DNA of 64,000 nucleotides from the NCBI RefSeq assembly GCF_016863655.1, contig NZ_BOPH01000082.1, positions 186,001-250,000 on the forward strand, given 5' to 3'. Source of the stretch: Virgisporangium ochraceum. GTDB lineage: Bacteria; Actinomycetota; Actinomycetes; Mycobacteriales; Micromonosporaceae. A program made the position numbers and the translations under genes. Within the stretch, counting starts at the first letter, position 1; the number at the start of each line of letters is the position of its first letter. Below are positions 31,522-39,815 of the stretch, piece by piece. Below the pieces are notes generated by a model. The model ran no database searches and was not told the origin of the DNA. It saw nothing but the letters and a program-made list of their open reading frames with translations.

Positions 31522-33905
31522 TCCCCGCCGGCGCGGGTGGTGACGGCCGCGGCGCGGGCCTGGATCCCGGCGGCGCCGGCGGCGCGGCCCGCGTCCCATT
31601 CACGGGTGAACCGCGGCTCGCCGAGGGCGGCGCGGGTGGCGTCGAGCCCGCGGTCGGACAGCGCCCGCGCGACGGGAAACGTGGGGTCGACGGCGTCGGC
31701 GGCCGAGATCGAGGCGCCCGCACCGAAGAGCCATGCCGCCGACGCCGGGTCGCCCGCCCGCTGGGCCAGGCTCGCCAGGGCGGGCAGCGCGTAGCCGAGG
31801 GTCCAGCTCATCCTCACGGCGAGCGACAGGGTCACCGCCTCGCCGAGCAGCGCCGCGGTCGCCGGTTCGTCGCCGAGCAGCTCGGTGAGCGTGGCGTGCA
31901 CGTTCAGCGCGGTCGCCAGCGTGAAGGGGTTGCCGATCCGGCGGGCCGACCGCACCGCCTCCGGCAGCACGCGGCCGGCCGTCGCGAGGTCGCCGGCGAC
32001 GAGGGCGAGCTGCCCCTGCGCGAGCCGGGCGTGCACGGCCACCCAGGGCCGACCGGCGGCCTCCGCCTGCGCCAGCGCGCGGGCGAGGAGGTCACCGGCG
32101 TCGTCCAGGGCGCCCGCGAAGACGGCCGACTGGCCCGCCAGGGTCAGGGTCTCGCACGTCACGACCGGATCGGTCACCCGTCCGGCCGCCGCCACCGCGG
32201 CATCGGCGTCGCCGCGCATCGACGCGCTGTCACCGGCCAGCAGCCCCAACCCGAGCCGGCCGGTCAGGGCCCGGCAGCGCGCGGCGTCGGAGGCGCCGGG
32301 CCCGATCCGCGCCAGCCACGTGAGCCCTTCCCGGGCGTGGCCGCGCAGCGCGAGATACAACCACACGCTCCCGGCGAGCTCGGCGGCGTCGCTGTCCCGG
32401 TCGAGCTCCAGCAGGCGCAGGTAGGCCGAGCGCAGGTTGCCGTGGTCGGCGTCGAGCCGGTCGAGGACCCCGGCCAGCTCCGGCCCCTCCAGCGGTTCCT
32501 TCGACGCCGTGGCCAGTGCGTGGAAGTACGCGGCGTGCCGGTCGGCGGCGGTGGTGGCCTGCCCCGACGCGTGCAACCGCCGCATCGCGTACTGGCGTAC
32601 CGGCTCCAGCAGCCGGAAGCGGGGCTGCCGGTCCGGTGACGGCGCCCGCAGCAGCAGCGACTGGTCGAGGAGCGTGGCGAGGGCGGGCAGCGCGTCGTCC
32701 GCGGTGACCGCCTCCGCAGCGTCGAGGGTGAACCCTCCGCTGAAGACCGCGAGCCGCTCGAAGAGCGAGACCTCCTCCGGTTCGAGGAGGTCCATGCTCC
32801 AGTCGAGTACCGCGGCCATCGTCCGGTGCCGCTCGGGAAGATCGCGCGGGCCCCCGCCGGGCGCTGACCGTTCCAGCCGGGCGAGAAGGGCCCACGGGGA
32901 CAGCAGCCGCAGGCCCGGCGCCGCGAGCTCGACCGCGAGGGGTAGCCCGTCGAGTCGCCGGACGATCGCGGCCAGCGCGGGCGCGTCGTCGTCGGTGACG
33001 ACCGTCGGCGACCCGGCGGCCGCGGCCCGGTCGAGGAGCAGGGCGACGGCGGGCGAGGCGGCCACCGCGTCCACGTCGTCGGTGACGGGTGTGGGCAGCG
33101 GCCCCAGCACGAGCTCGTGCTCGGCGCGGATGCGCAGCGGCGCCCGGCTGGTCGCGACGACCACGAGGTCGGGGCAGCGTGCCAGGAGGTCGGCGAGGAC
33201 CGGCGCGGCGGCCGTCAGCTGCTCCAGGTTGTCGAGTACGAGGAGCACCCGCAGGCCGGCCAGGTGGGGCACGAGCGCGTCGAGCGGCTCGACGCCGACG
33301 GTGTCGGGCAGCCCGAGCGCCGCGGCGACCGCGGGCATCACGAGCTTCGGCTCCCGCACCGCCGACAGGTCGACCGGGTGGGCGCCGCCGGGGAAGTCGG
33401 GGGCCGCGAGGCGCAGCACCCGCATCGCGAGGCGGGTCTTTCCCACCCCGCCGGGGCCGGTGACCGTCACGAGTCTGCGCGCACCGGGTCCGATCAGGTC
33501 CAGCAGCTCGGCGACCTCGCCGTCGCGGCCGATGAGCGGCGTGACGTCGGGCACCGCACCGGCCCGCCCGGCGGTCGCACCCGCGGGGCCGACGACCGCG
33601 GTCTCTCCCGCGGTGACCGTGGTTTCTCCGCGGGCGACCGTGGTTTCTCCGCGGGCGACAGTGGTGGACCGGTGGGGGACAGCGGCGACCAGCGCCGCCC
33701 GGTCGTCGTCGCCGAGGCCGAGCCCGTCCGCGAGCGACCGGACGGTGTGCGGATAGGGCCGGCGCCGTTCGCCGCGCTCCAGGGCGCCGACCGCCTTCGC
33801 CGTGAGGCCCGCGCGCTCGGCGAGCTCCTCCTGCGTCAGCGACCGCGCCTCGCGCAGGCGGCGGAGCGCGACCGCGAAGTCGCCGGGCTCCGCTGCCGCC
33901 TGCAC
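31494..33905 (-). CDS. Large regulator: Cro/C1 HTH - NB-ARC/AAA ATPase - TPR
   Basis: An 803-aa STAND regulator. Residues 10-65 are a Cro/C1-type HTH (ALRRLREARSLTQEELAERAG ... GALERGERRRP). A linker has a threefold heptad (ARGETTV, ARGETTV, TAGETAV) encoded by near-perfect 21-bp DNA repeats at 33619-33660. An ATPase follows with Walker A GPGGVGKT near 148, VLLVLDNLEQL and VVATSRAPL, then winged-helix and TPR-like helices to the end. It starts with GTG at 33905, between which and the gene at 34028 lie three tandem 11-bp operator repeats, so it may share or receive that control. Its 3' end overlaps the hemerythrin gene. Confidence 0.88.
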   Translation of the reverse strand: MQAAAEPGDFAVALRRLREARSLTQEELAERAGLTAKAVGALERGERRRPYPHTVRSLADGLGLGDDDRAALVAAVPHRSTTVARGETTVARGETTVTAGETAVVGPAGATAGRAGAVPDVTPLIGRDGEVAELLDLIGPGARRLVTVTGPGGVGKTRLAMRVLRLAAPDFPGGAHPVDLSAVREPKLVMPAVAAALGLPDTVGVEPLDALVPHLAGLRVLLVLDNLEQLTAAAPVLADLLARCPDLVVVATSRAPLRIRAEHELVLGPLPTPVTDDVDAVAASPAVALLLDRAAAAGSPTVVTDDDAPALAAIVRRLDGLPLAVELAAPGLRLLSPWALLARLERSAPGGGPRDLPERHRTMAAVLDWSMDLLEPEEVSLFERLAVFSGGFTLDAAEAVTADDALPALATLLDQSLLLRAPSPDRQPRFRLLEPVRQYAMRRLHASGQATTAADRHAAYFHALATASKEPLEGPELAGVLDRLDADHGNLRSAYLRLLELDRDSDAAELAGSVWLYLALRGHAREGLTWLARIGPGASDAARCRALTGRLGLGLLAGDSASMRGDADAAVAAAGRVTDPVVTCETLTLAGQSAVFAGALDDAGDLLARALAQAEAAGRPWVAVHARLAQGQLALVAGDLATAGRVLPEAVRSARRIGNPFTLATALNVHATLTELLGDEPATAALLGEAVTLSLAVRMSWTLGYALPALASLAQRAGDPASAAWLFGAGASISAADAVDPTFPVARALSDRGLDATRAALGEPRFTREWDAGRAAGAAGIQARAAAVTTRAGGDHDVRRRRA

Positions 33906-33928
33906 AGGCCAGATCGTAATCCAGCGGG

Positions 33929-33985
33929 TGTGGTGCGGGTGTGGAACCGCTGTGGGTGGGGTGCGACCGGGGGCGGAGACAGTCT
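33929..33985 (+). promoter_or_regulatory. SARP-like operator/promoter of the gene at 34028
   Basis: Three tandem 11-mers, each starting TGTGG: TGTGGTGCGGG (33929-33939), TGTGGAACCGC (33940-33950) and TGTGGGTGGGG (33951-33961). A candidate -10 CAGTCT lies at 33980-33985, 29 bp after the start of the third repeat (30 bp in the hemerythrin promoter). It lies between divergent genes. Confidence 0.6.
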
Positions 33986-34027
33986 GTGCGTCGACGGCGT
34001 CCCGCCGTCACGACGAGAGGACAGGCC

Positions 34028-34468
34028 ATGACCACCCTTCGCCCCACTGCCAGCGCCGGCCGTACGGCGTCGTACGGCCGGCACATGTCACACGTGCTCG
34101 TGGCCGCCTTCACCCTGTCGGCGGCGCACACCGTCTACGCGTGGGTCGGCGGCATCGAGGATCCGACGTTCACCGTGACCACCCCGCTCGCGTGGGCGTT
34201 CTACGCCCTCGGGTTCGGGGTGGCGGTGGTGGCCCGGCGGACCGGCCGCGCGGCACAGCTGACGGTTCTCGCCTACCTCGCGGTGCTGCTGTGCGTGTCC
34301 GTCTTCTACTACCCGACGACGTTCGGGCCGCGCCAGCAGACGACGTTCGGCTGGTTCGAGAACGACGTCTACGTCGGGCTGCTCGTCACCGCGACGTACC
34401 TCGGGTTCCAGCGGCTGCGCCGCGTGACGCTCACGCCGCCGGTCCTCCACGACGGCTCCAACCGGTGA
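34028..34468 (+). CDS. Four-TM membrane protein of unknown function
   Basis: A 146-aa membrane protein with about four hydrophobic helices (21-40, 56-72, 78-96, 118-136) and short loops. A conserved-looking FYYPTTFGPRQQTTFGWFENDVY loop lies between helices 3 and 4. No family recognised. The ATG at 34028 has GAGAGGACAG upstream. Its promoter shares the SARP-like tandem repeats with the hemerythrin gene, which links the two functionally. Confidence 0.8.
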   Translation: MTTLRPTASAGRTASYGRHMSHVLVAAFTLSAAHTVYAWVGGIEDPTFTVTTPLAWAFYALGFGVAVVARRTGRAAQLTVLAYLAVLLCVSVFYYPTTFGPRQQTTFGWFENDVYVGLLVTATYLGFQRLRRVTLTPPVLHDGSNR

Positions 34469-34590
34469 CGTAGGCGCGTCTACCGCGCAGGTTCGAGGAC
34501 CGGGTCGCGGGCTCAACCCACCGGTGGATGCTTCCCGCACCAGGTTCGGCTTGGCTGTGATCCATCGACAGACCCGGACAGCCGGAGGGG

Positions 34591-34632
34591 GTGAGGGTCG
34601 TGCGTCGTCGTCCGCCCAGCATGGTCCACTAG
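34591..34632 (+). CDS. Possible 13-codon leader peptide upstream of the MFS gene
   Basis: GTG at 34591 (or GTG at 34600) follows GGAGGGG and opens a short frame reading VRVVRRRPPSMVH before TAG at 34630. It ends 28 nt before the left arm of a 13-bp inverted repeat that leads up to the MFS ribosome site. The order leader, hairpin, efflux gene is that of ribosome-mediated attenuation, and the Arg-Arg-Arg-Pro-Pro run could slow ribosomes. Purely sequence-based. Confidence 0.35.
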   Translation: MRVVRRRPPSMVH

Positions 34633-34659
34633 CGGCGCGTTCCGCTGACGGTCACGGGG

Positions 34660-34712
34660 ACGAATGCGCGCGGCGCACGCGGGCGCACGTCCGTCGACAC
34701 GCGCGCATTCGT
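34660..34712 (+). promoter_or_regulatory. 13-bp inverted repeat before the MFS ribosome site
   Basis: ACGAATGCGCGCG (34660-34672) and CGCGCGCATTCGT (34700-34712) pair perfectly around a 27-nt loop. The right arm overlaps the start of the GTGAGGAC ribosome site, so the hairpin would partly occlude it. It could also act as a dimeric operator. Confidence 0.55.
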
Positions 34713-34721
34713 GAGGACGTC

Positions 34722-35948
34722 ATGACGCCACTGAACCGTCTCCTCGCCAGCCGGACCGTGTCCACGTTCGGCGACGCCATGATCCCGCTGACGGCGTCGT
34801 TCGGGGTTCTGCACCTCGACGGTGGGGCCGGCGGGGTGGGCCTCGTGCTGGGCACGTCGATGGCGTGTACGTTGCTCGTGCCCTTCGGCGGCGTGATCGC
34901 CGACCGGATGTCGCGCGCCCGTCTCATCCTCCTCGGCGACGCGGTGCTGTGCGCCATCCAGGCCCTCACCGGTGTTCTCCTGCTCGCCGGGCTCGCGACC
35001 GTGCCGGTCGTGCTCGGGTTGACGGCGGCCTACGGGGTGGTGAACGCGATCGTCGCGCCGGCCCTGACGGCGCTCATCGGTGAGCTCACCCCGCCGGACG
35101 GCCTGCGGAAGGCCAACGCCCGGTTCAACATCTCCCGCAACTCCGTCCGGCTGTTCGGGCCGGCCGCGGCCGGCCTGATGGTCACCACCGCGGGCCCGGG
35201 AGCGGCCTACTGCCTGGACGCCGCGACCTTCGCGGTGAGCGTCGTGCTGATGCTGGGGGTCACCGGTGCGGTGAGCGACCGCCGGACGCCGGCGGCGGCA
35301 TCGCCGTCGGCCATCGTGGGTGAACTGGTCAGCGGCTGGCGGGAGATGCGACGGCACCGCTGGTACCGGGACACCCTCGTCCTGTTCGCCGTCTGGAACC
35401 TCGGATTCCAACCGGTGTTCGTCCTCGGGCCGGTGCTGTTCTCCGCCGCCGGCGACGGCGCGCGGAACTGGGCCACGGTCGGAACGTGCGCGGCGGCCGG
35501 TGCGGTCGCCGGTGGCATGCTGGCCCACCGGTTCCTGTCCCGGCGGATCCTGCACTGGCCGAACGTCCTCGTCGGCGCGGCCGCGCTGGAGGCCGTCGCG
35601 TTGGCGTCCGGCGCCCCGGTGGCGGCCGTCGCGGCGGGTGCCTTCGTCGCCGGTGTCGTGGTGACGATCTACGACACCGCGTGGGACACCGCGATCCAGG
35701 CGTTCGTGCCGCAGGACGTCATGGCGCGGCTGGACTCCTACACCTGGCTCATCGGCATGGGCACCGTACCGCTCGGCATGCTGCTGACCGTGCCCGCGTC
35801 CGACGCCGTCGGCACCACGGGAACCCTGTGGGCGGGAGTGGTGCTGATGCTCGGCTCCTCCGCGGTCCTGGTCGCACTTCCGCGGCTGCGCCACCTCACC
35901 CTGCCCGATCCGGCCGGGCGGCCCGCGCCCGAGGCTGTCCGGACCTAA
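34722..35948 (+). CDS. MFS drug-efflux-type transporter
   Basis: A 408-aa transporter of the MFS with about 11-12 membrane helices. Seen: RTVSTFGDAMIPLTASFGVL in helix 1, GGVIADRMSRARLILLGD (motif A) after helix 2, ISRNSVRLFGPAAAGLM near 145, and a second-half IYDTAWDTAIQAFVPQDVMARLDSY, typical of the enterobactin/macrolide-exporter subfamily. The ATG at 34722 has GTGAGGAC upstream. A leader peptide and hairpin precede it, suggesting inducible expression. Its stop overlaps the convergent methyltransferase gene by 4 bp. Substrate unknown. Confidence 0.88.
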   Translation: MTPLNRLLASRTVSTFGDAMIPLTASFGVLHLDGGAGGVGLVLGTSMACTLLVPFGGVIADRMSRARLILLGDAVLCAIQALTGVLLLAGLATVPVVLGLTAAYGVVNAIVAPALTALIGELTPPDGLRKANARFNISRNSVRLFGPAAAGLMVTTAGPGAAYCLDAATFAVSVVLMLGVTGAVSDRRTPAAASPSAIVGELVSGWREMRRHRWYRDTLVLFAVWNLGFQPVFVLGPVLFSAAGDGARNWATVGTCAAAGAVAGGMLAHRFLSRRILHWPNVLVGAAALEAVALASGAPVAAVAAGAFVAGVVVTIYDTAWDTAIQAFVPQDVMARLDSYTWLIGMGTVPLGMLLTVPASDAVGTTGTLWAGVVLMLGSSAVLVALPRLRHLTLPDPAGRPAPEAVRT

Positions 35949-36451
35949 CCCGGTCCGTTCCACGGCCGCAGACGCGGGATCCAGCCGGGGACGTTGCGGC
36001 GGTAGGTCGCGTACCCGTCGCCGAACCGGTCGGCCAGCGCGGGCTGCTCGTAGACGAGGACGAAGCCGGCCATCGCGGCCGCGGCGAGCGCGCCGTAGCC
36101 GAGCAGCACCGGTCGCCACAACAGCAGTGCCTGGCCCAGGATCGCCGCGACGACGGCCACGTACATGGGGTTGCGCACGTACCGGTACAGCCCGCCGACG
36201 ACCAGATGTGCCGTCGGCGCGACCGGTGCCGGCGTACCGAGGCCCTCGACCACGAACTGGACGAACGCCCGCACCACCACGACCGCGCCGGCGACCAGGA
36301 GCAGGATCCCGAACACGCGCACCGCGGGCCAGTGCTCGAGCGGTGCACCCGTCCGCCACCGGGTCAGCGTCCAGGGCACCAGCCCGGCGACGGTCCCCGG
36401 CGCGAGGGCGAAGAAGATCGCGCTCCCGGTGGCGGCGGCGTTCCTGCGCAT
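35945..36451 (-). CDS. Isoprenylcysteine/phospholipid-type membrane methyltransferase
   Basis: A 168-aa membrane protein with four to five TM helices. It has the PEMT/ICMT signature LVVGGLYRYVRNPMYVAVVAAILGQ at about 95-120 and the C-terminal YEQPALADRFGDGYATYRRNVPGWIPR, the SAM-binding and catalytic region of this family. It methylates lipid or isoprenoid acceptors; the acceptor is unknown. The ATG at 36451 is the first start with conserved sequence downstream. Confidence 0.85.
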   Translation of the reverse strand: MRRNAAATGSAIFFALAPGTVAGLVPWTLTRWRTGAPLEHWPAVRVFGILLLVAGAVVVVRAFVQFVVEGLGTPAPVAPTAHLVVGGLYRYVRNPMYVAVVAAILGQALLLWRPVLLGYGALAAAAMAGFVLVYEQPALADRFGDGYATYRRNVPGWIPRLRPWNGPG

Positions 36452-36509
36452 GGGTCCATTGTGGTGCTCACGCCGGTCCCGTCGATCATCGAACCGGGAC
36501 GTGCGCGCG

Positions 36510-36881
36510 CTACTGTCCGGCCGCCGCGGGGGCCGACACGATGTCGTCGCGTAGCGGCGCCAGGCTCGCACCGATCTGCGCGATCGTCTCGTCGGGGACG
36601 CCCAGGTCCTGCAGCGTCCGGACGAGGTGCCCGACCACGGCGTCGAAGTGCTCGCCCGTGATGCCCAGCCGGGCGTGGGAGGTGGCCATGTCCCGGCCCG
36701 AGTACATCTGCGGCCCGCCGATCGCGGCGGCGATGAACGCCCGCTGGTGGGCTTTCAACCGGGCCAGGTCGACGTCGGCGAAGTACGGTGCCAGCTCCGG
36801 ATCGGCCAGCACGCGGACGTAGAAATCGTCCACCGCGGCCTGCACGGCGGGTGCCCCACCGATGGATTCGAAAATGGTCAT
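36510..36881 (-). CDS. glbN: Group I truncated haemoglobin
   Basis: A 123-aa 2-on-2 globin. Seen: TIFESIGGAPAVQAAVDDFY (A-B helices, with the B10-region Phe-Tyr), YFADVDLARLKAHQRAFI (E helix), and the proximal His in GRDMATSHARLGI (F helix), about residue 69. Such globins bind O2 and NO and can detoxify NO. It lies 5.0 kb from a hemerythrin gene. Ribosome site GAGGGGGGCC precedes the ATG at 36881. Confidence 0.9.
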   Translation of the reverse strand: MTIFESIGGAPAVQAAVDDFYVRVLADPELAPYFADVDLARLKAHQRAFIAAAIGGPQMYSGRDMATSHARLGITGEHFDAVVGHLVRTLQDLGVPDETIAQIGASLAPLRDDIVSAPAAAGQ

Positions 36882-36982
36882 GTCGTGGCCCCCCTCGCCG
36901 GCGTTCGGACGGCACGGTATGCCGCCCGTGTTGCCGGGCGGTGAGCCGGCGGCAACGACGGAGGCAAATCTAACTCACGATC

Positions 36983-37441
36983 TCACCGCCGTCGATGCGG
37001 GTCCGGGGTCCCGCCGACGGGGGCGTCGAGGACGGCGAGGAGCGCGTCGGCGGTCGCCTGCGCCTCGGCCCGCGTGTCCTCGTCCTTCCAGCCCTGCAGC
37101 CAGTCACCACCGGGGCCGGCGACGGTGAGCAGCGCCTGGCGGGCCGGCCCGACCAGCCCCGGCGCCGGACCCGGCAGCGCGGCCGCCCGCGCCTCCTCGT
37201 ACGACGCGAAGGCGGTGTCGCGCAGGTACCCGCCACCGGGGAGCGCGCCGACGACCAGCCCGGCGGCGGCGACCACCTCGTCCGGGAAGTAGTCGCGCCA
37301 CAGCCCGTCCGGGTGGGCCAGTACGTGCGCGAACCAGCGTCCCAGGGCCGTGGCGCGCTGGTCCGGCGCCCGCTCGGCCACCTCGTCGAGAAAGTCCAGG
37401 GCGCCGTCGCTGCTGAACGGCCCGGTACCGAAGGTGCCCAC
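36983..37441 (-). CDS. DUF4259 protein
   Basis: A 152-aa protein starting VGTFGTGPFSSDGALDFLDEVAE, the hallmark N-terminus of the DUF4259 family. A mostly helical body (ALGRWFAHVLAHPDGLWRDY ... EARAAALPGP) follows, with a C-terminal DDALLAVLD-type helix. No function is known for the family. I chose the GTG at 37441, where family likeness begins. It is divergent from the Hsp70-like gene. Confidence 0.85.
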   Translation of the reverse strand: MGTFGTGPFSSDGALDFLDEVAERAPDQRATALGRWFAHVLAHPDGLWRDYFPDEVVAAAGLVVGALPGGGYLRDTAFASYEEARAAALPGPAPGLVGPARQALLTVAGPGGDWLQGWKDEDTRAEAQATADALLAVLDAPVGGTPDPHRRR

Positions 37442-37539
37442 GCGAGAAGTATGGCGGTGACGGTCGCGGCGGCCCTCATCCGGCGGCGGCGTCGTACTCG
37501 GTCGCGAAGTGCGACATCGTGGGCGCGTACGGTGGGTCG

Positions 37540-39132
37540 GTGGCACAGGGCTACCGGTTGGGGATCGACTTCGGCACGTCCCACACCGTGGCGGTGCTGC
37601 GGCGCGACGACGGCATGACGACCCCGCTGTTGTTCGACTCCTCTCCGCTGCTGGCCTCGGGGGTGTCCGCGGGCACCGACAGCAGTCTGCTCACCGGGGC
37701 CGACGCGCAGCGGGCGGCCGTCACGTATCCGGGTGGCTACGAGCCCAGCCCGAAGAGGCTCGTCGACGACGCCACGGTGTGGTTGGGCGATCGTGAGTTC
37801 GCCGTGGTGGAGGTGGTCGCGGCGGTCCTCGACCGGGTGACGCGGGAAGCGCGTCGCGTCGCTGGCGGGCCGCCGGCGCAGGTGGTCGTCACGCATCCGG
37901 CGGCGTGGGGGAGCGCCAGGCTGGGGACGCTCACCGACGCGGCGCGACGGGCCGGCCTGGGTGACGTCCGGCTCCTGCCGGAGCCGGTGGCGGCGGCCGC
38001 CTACTTCATGTCGGTGCTCGGCCGGGAGGTCCGCGTCGGTCACAGCGTCGTGGCGTTCGACCTCGGCGCCGGCACGTTCGACGTCAGTGTGGTGCGTCGG
38101 GGCGCGAACGGCCTGCACCCGGTCGCCAGCAACGGGCTGGCCGACCTCGGGGGTGCCGACCTCGACGCCGTCGTGGTCGACCACGCGCGGGCGCACACCC
38201 CGGACGCCGCCGAGGCGTGGAGCCGGCTGGACTGGCCCAGCACCCCGGCGGACCAACGCGCCCGCCGCGCGCTGTGGGACGGGGCCCGCGCGGTCAAGGA
38301 GCAGCTGTCCCGCCACGCGGTCGCCGACCTGTTCGTCCCGCTCGTCGAGGTGGAGATCCGGCTGACCCGCGAGGAGTTCGAGCGGTCCGCGGCCCCGCTG
38401 CTCGCGCGAAGCGTGGAGATGACGGTTCAGACGCTGCGCGCCTCGCGTGTCCCGCGGGAGACGGTTGCCGGGGTGTTCCTGGTCGGTGGTTCCACGCGGG
38501 TCCCGTTGGTGGCCAGCATGGTGCACCGGGCACTGCGGCTGGCTCCGACGGTGATCGAACAGCCGGAGCTCGCCGTCGCGGGTGGCAGCCTGGAGGCGGT
38601 GGCGGTAATGCGCGAGGCTGCGCCCGCGCCGGAACCGCCCGCGATGGAGCCGACCGCGCCGGAGCCGCCCGTGATGGAATCGCCCGTGACGGCGCCGCTT
38701 CGGGCGCCGCGGCGGCGGTCGCACGGGCCGGCGCAACGGCCCACCGGCCCTCGCGTGGCCGAGGTGCTGACCCGTGTGGCGCTGGCCGCCTCCGTCGTCA
38801 GTGCCCTCGCGCTCGCCTGGTCGGTGTTCCGGGTGCGGTCGCCGGCCGACGCGGCGACAGTGCTGGGACTCCAGTCGGCCGCCGTCGTTGTCCTGCTGCC
38901 GTTGCGCCCGTGGCGGCTCATCCAACCGTCGCCCGGCATCGACTTCGTGCTGGCGGTGTGTGCGTCGCTTCTCGCCATGATCGCGAGCGAGGCCGCCGAG
39001 ACGGACGGTTTCTTCGTCCCCCTCAGCGCGGTGGTGACCACGATCGCCGCCATCGCGGCCCTCTGCGCCCTGATGACCCAGCGGTTGAGCCGCCGACTCG
39101 GCGGCGGCCGTGTCACGAATGGGACCCCGTGA
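37540..39132 (+). CDS. Hsp70/DnaK-type ATPase fused to a membrane-spanning C-terminus
   Basis: A 530-aa protein. Residues 1-365 are an Hsp70 actin-fold ATPase: phosphate-1 GIDFGTSHTVAVL, connect and phosphate-2 VVAFDLGAGTFDVSVV near 165, and adenosine motif VFLVGGSTRVPLVASM near 315. The usual peptide-binding domain and lid are absent. Instead a Pro/Glu-rich linker (APEPPAMEPTAPEPP) and a basic patch lead into four hydrophobic helices (about 405-425, 433-450, 463-480, 490-510). The GTG at 37540 is chosen, with TACGGT 7 bp before it as a possible leaderless -10; GTG at 37519 would add seven residues. Membrane-tethered sensor or chaperone role is inferred. Confidence 0.85.
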   Translation: MAQGYRLGIDFGTSHTVAVLRRDDGMTTPLLFDSSPLLASGVSAGTDSSLLTGADAQRAAVTYPGGYEPSPKRLVDDATVWLGDREFAVVEVVAAVLDRVTREARRVAGGPPAQVVVTHPAAWGSARLGTLTDAARRAGLGDVRLLPEPVAAAAYFMSVLGREVRVGHSVVAFDLGAGTFDVSVVRRGANGLHPVASNGLADLGGADLDAVVVDHARAHTPDAAEAWSRLDWPSTPADQRARRALWDGARAVKEQLSRHAVADLFVPLVEVEIRLTREEFERSAAPLLARSVEMTVQTLRASRVPRETVAGVFLVGGSTRVPLVASMVHRALRLAPTVIEQPELAVAGGSLEAVAVMREAAPAPEPPAMEPTAPEPPVMESPVTAPLRAPRRRSHGPAQRPTGPRVAEVLTRVALAASVVSALALAWSVFRVRSPADAATVLGLQSAAVVVLLPLRPWRLIQPSPGIDFVLAVCASLLAMIASEAAETDGFFVPLSAVVTTIAAIAALCALMTQRLSRRLGGGRVTNGTP

Positions 39133-39750
39133 CCGCCGCCCGCCAGGCGAGGAGTCGCCGCACCCCGGACAGGTCGTAGTCGGGCCCGCCCGCGCCCCAG
39201 ATGAAGTGGGTGAACCCGGCCTCGAGGTAGCCGTCGAGGTCGTCGAGGTCGGAGTCGTTGAACAACGCGACCGACCGCTCGATGGTCGCCGGGTCACGGC
39301 CGACCCGCTCGCACCAGCGGTCCAGCACCTTCGCCTTACCTGCCAGCTCCTGCGGCGTCTCGGCGATCGCGTTCCAGATCTGCGCATGCTCGGCGACGAG
39401 GCGCAGCGTCACCTTCTCGCCGGTGCCGCCGATCAGGATCGGGATCTCGCCGCGTGGCGGCGGCGGGTTGAGGCGTGACAGGCGCTCGCGGATCACCGGC
39501 AGCGCGCCGGCGAGGTCACGCAGCAGCTCCGGCGCCGGTTTCACCTCGTACCCGTACTCCTGGAAGTCGCGATGGAACCAGCCCGCGCCGAGACCGAGCA
39601 CGAGCCGGCCGTCGGCGATCAGGTCGACGGTGCGCGCCATGTCGGCGAGCAGGTTCGGGTTGCGGTACGCGACGCAGGGCAACTGAGCGTTGCGGACGTC
39701 GGAGATGGTGTCGGCGTTGTGGTCGTGCCGCTCGTGACCGGGTGGGCTGG
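39113..39750 (-). pseudogene. 5'-truncated LLM-class (F420/FMN) oxidoreductase
   Basis: The frame encodes the last two-thirds of an F420-dependent-type luciferase-like oxidoreductase: CVAYRNPNLLADMARTVDLIADGRLVLGLGAGWFHRDFQEYGYE, then IPILIGGTGEKVTLRLVAEHAQIWN, and an intact C-terminus. The first about 80-90 residues, with the initial barrel strands and substrate pocket, are missing: upstream of AQLPC the frame turns into low-complexity non-homologous sequence with no good start, and the other frames give nothing. The frame stays open upstream, so the exact 5' limit is set by loss of likeness. Its 3' end overlaps the Hsp70-like gene by 20 bp. It is probably a decayed gene; a short functional remnant cannot be excluded. 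Confidence 0.65.
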
Positions 39751-39815
39751 TAGCGAACCGGCGTTGGCGGCGGGGCACCGGTGGGCCGGGACCCGCGGAC
39801 CGGGCGGCCGTGGGC

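Noticed and set aside
31869..32424. Plus-strand frame antisense to the HTH-STAND regulator
   Set aside because: Low-complexity Ser/Arg/Ala translation; a mirror of the real minus-strand gene.
34470..34560. Possible tRNA 3' half (GGTTCGAGG sequence near 34491)
   Set aside because: It resembles a T-loop, but no acceptor stem, anticodon arm or D-arm can be paired around it.
39132..39750. Truncated LLM gene treated as intact by using an upstream start near 40549
   Set aside because: The upstream frame is low complexity, overlaps the 78-aa membrane-protein and VOC genes, and has no LLM-family likeness.
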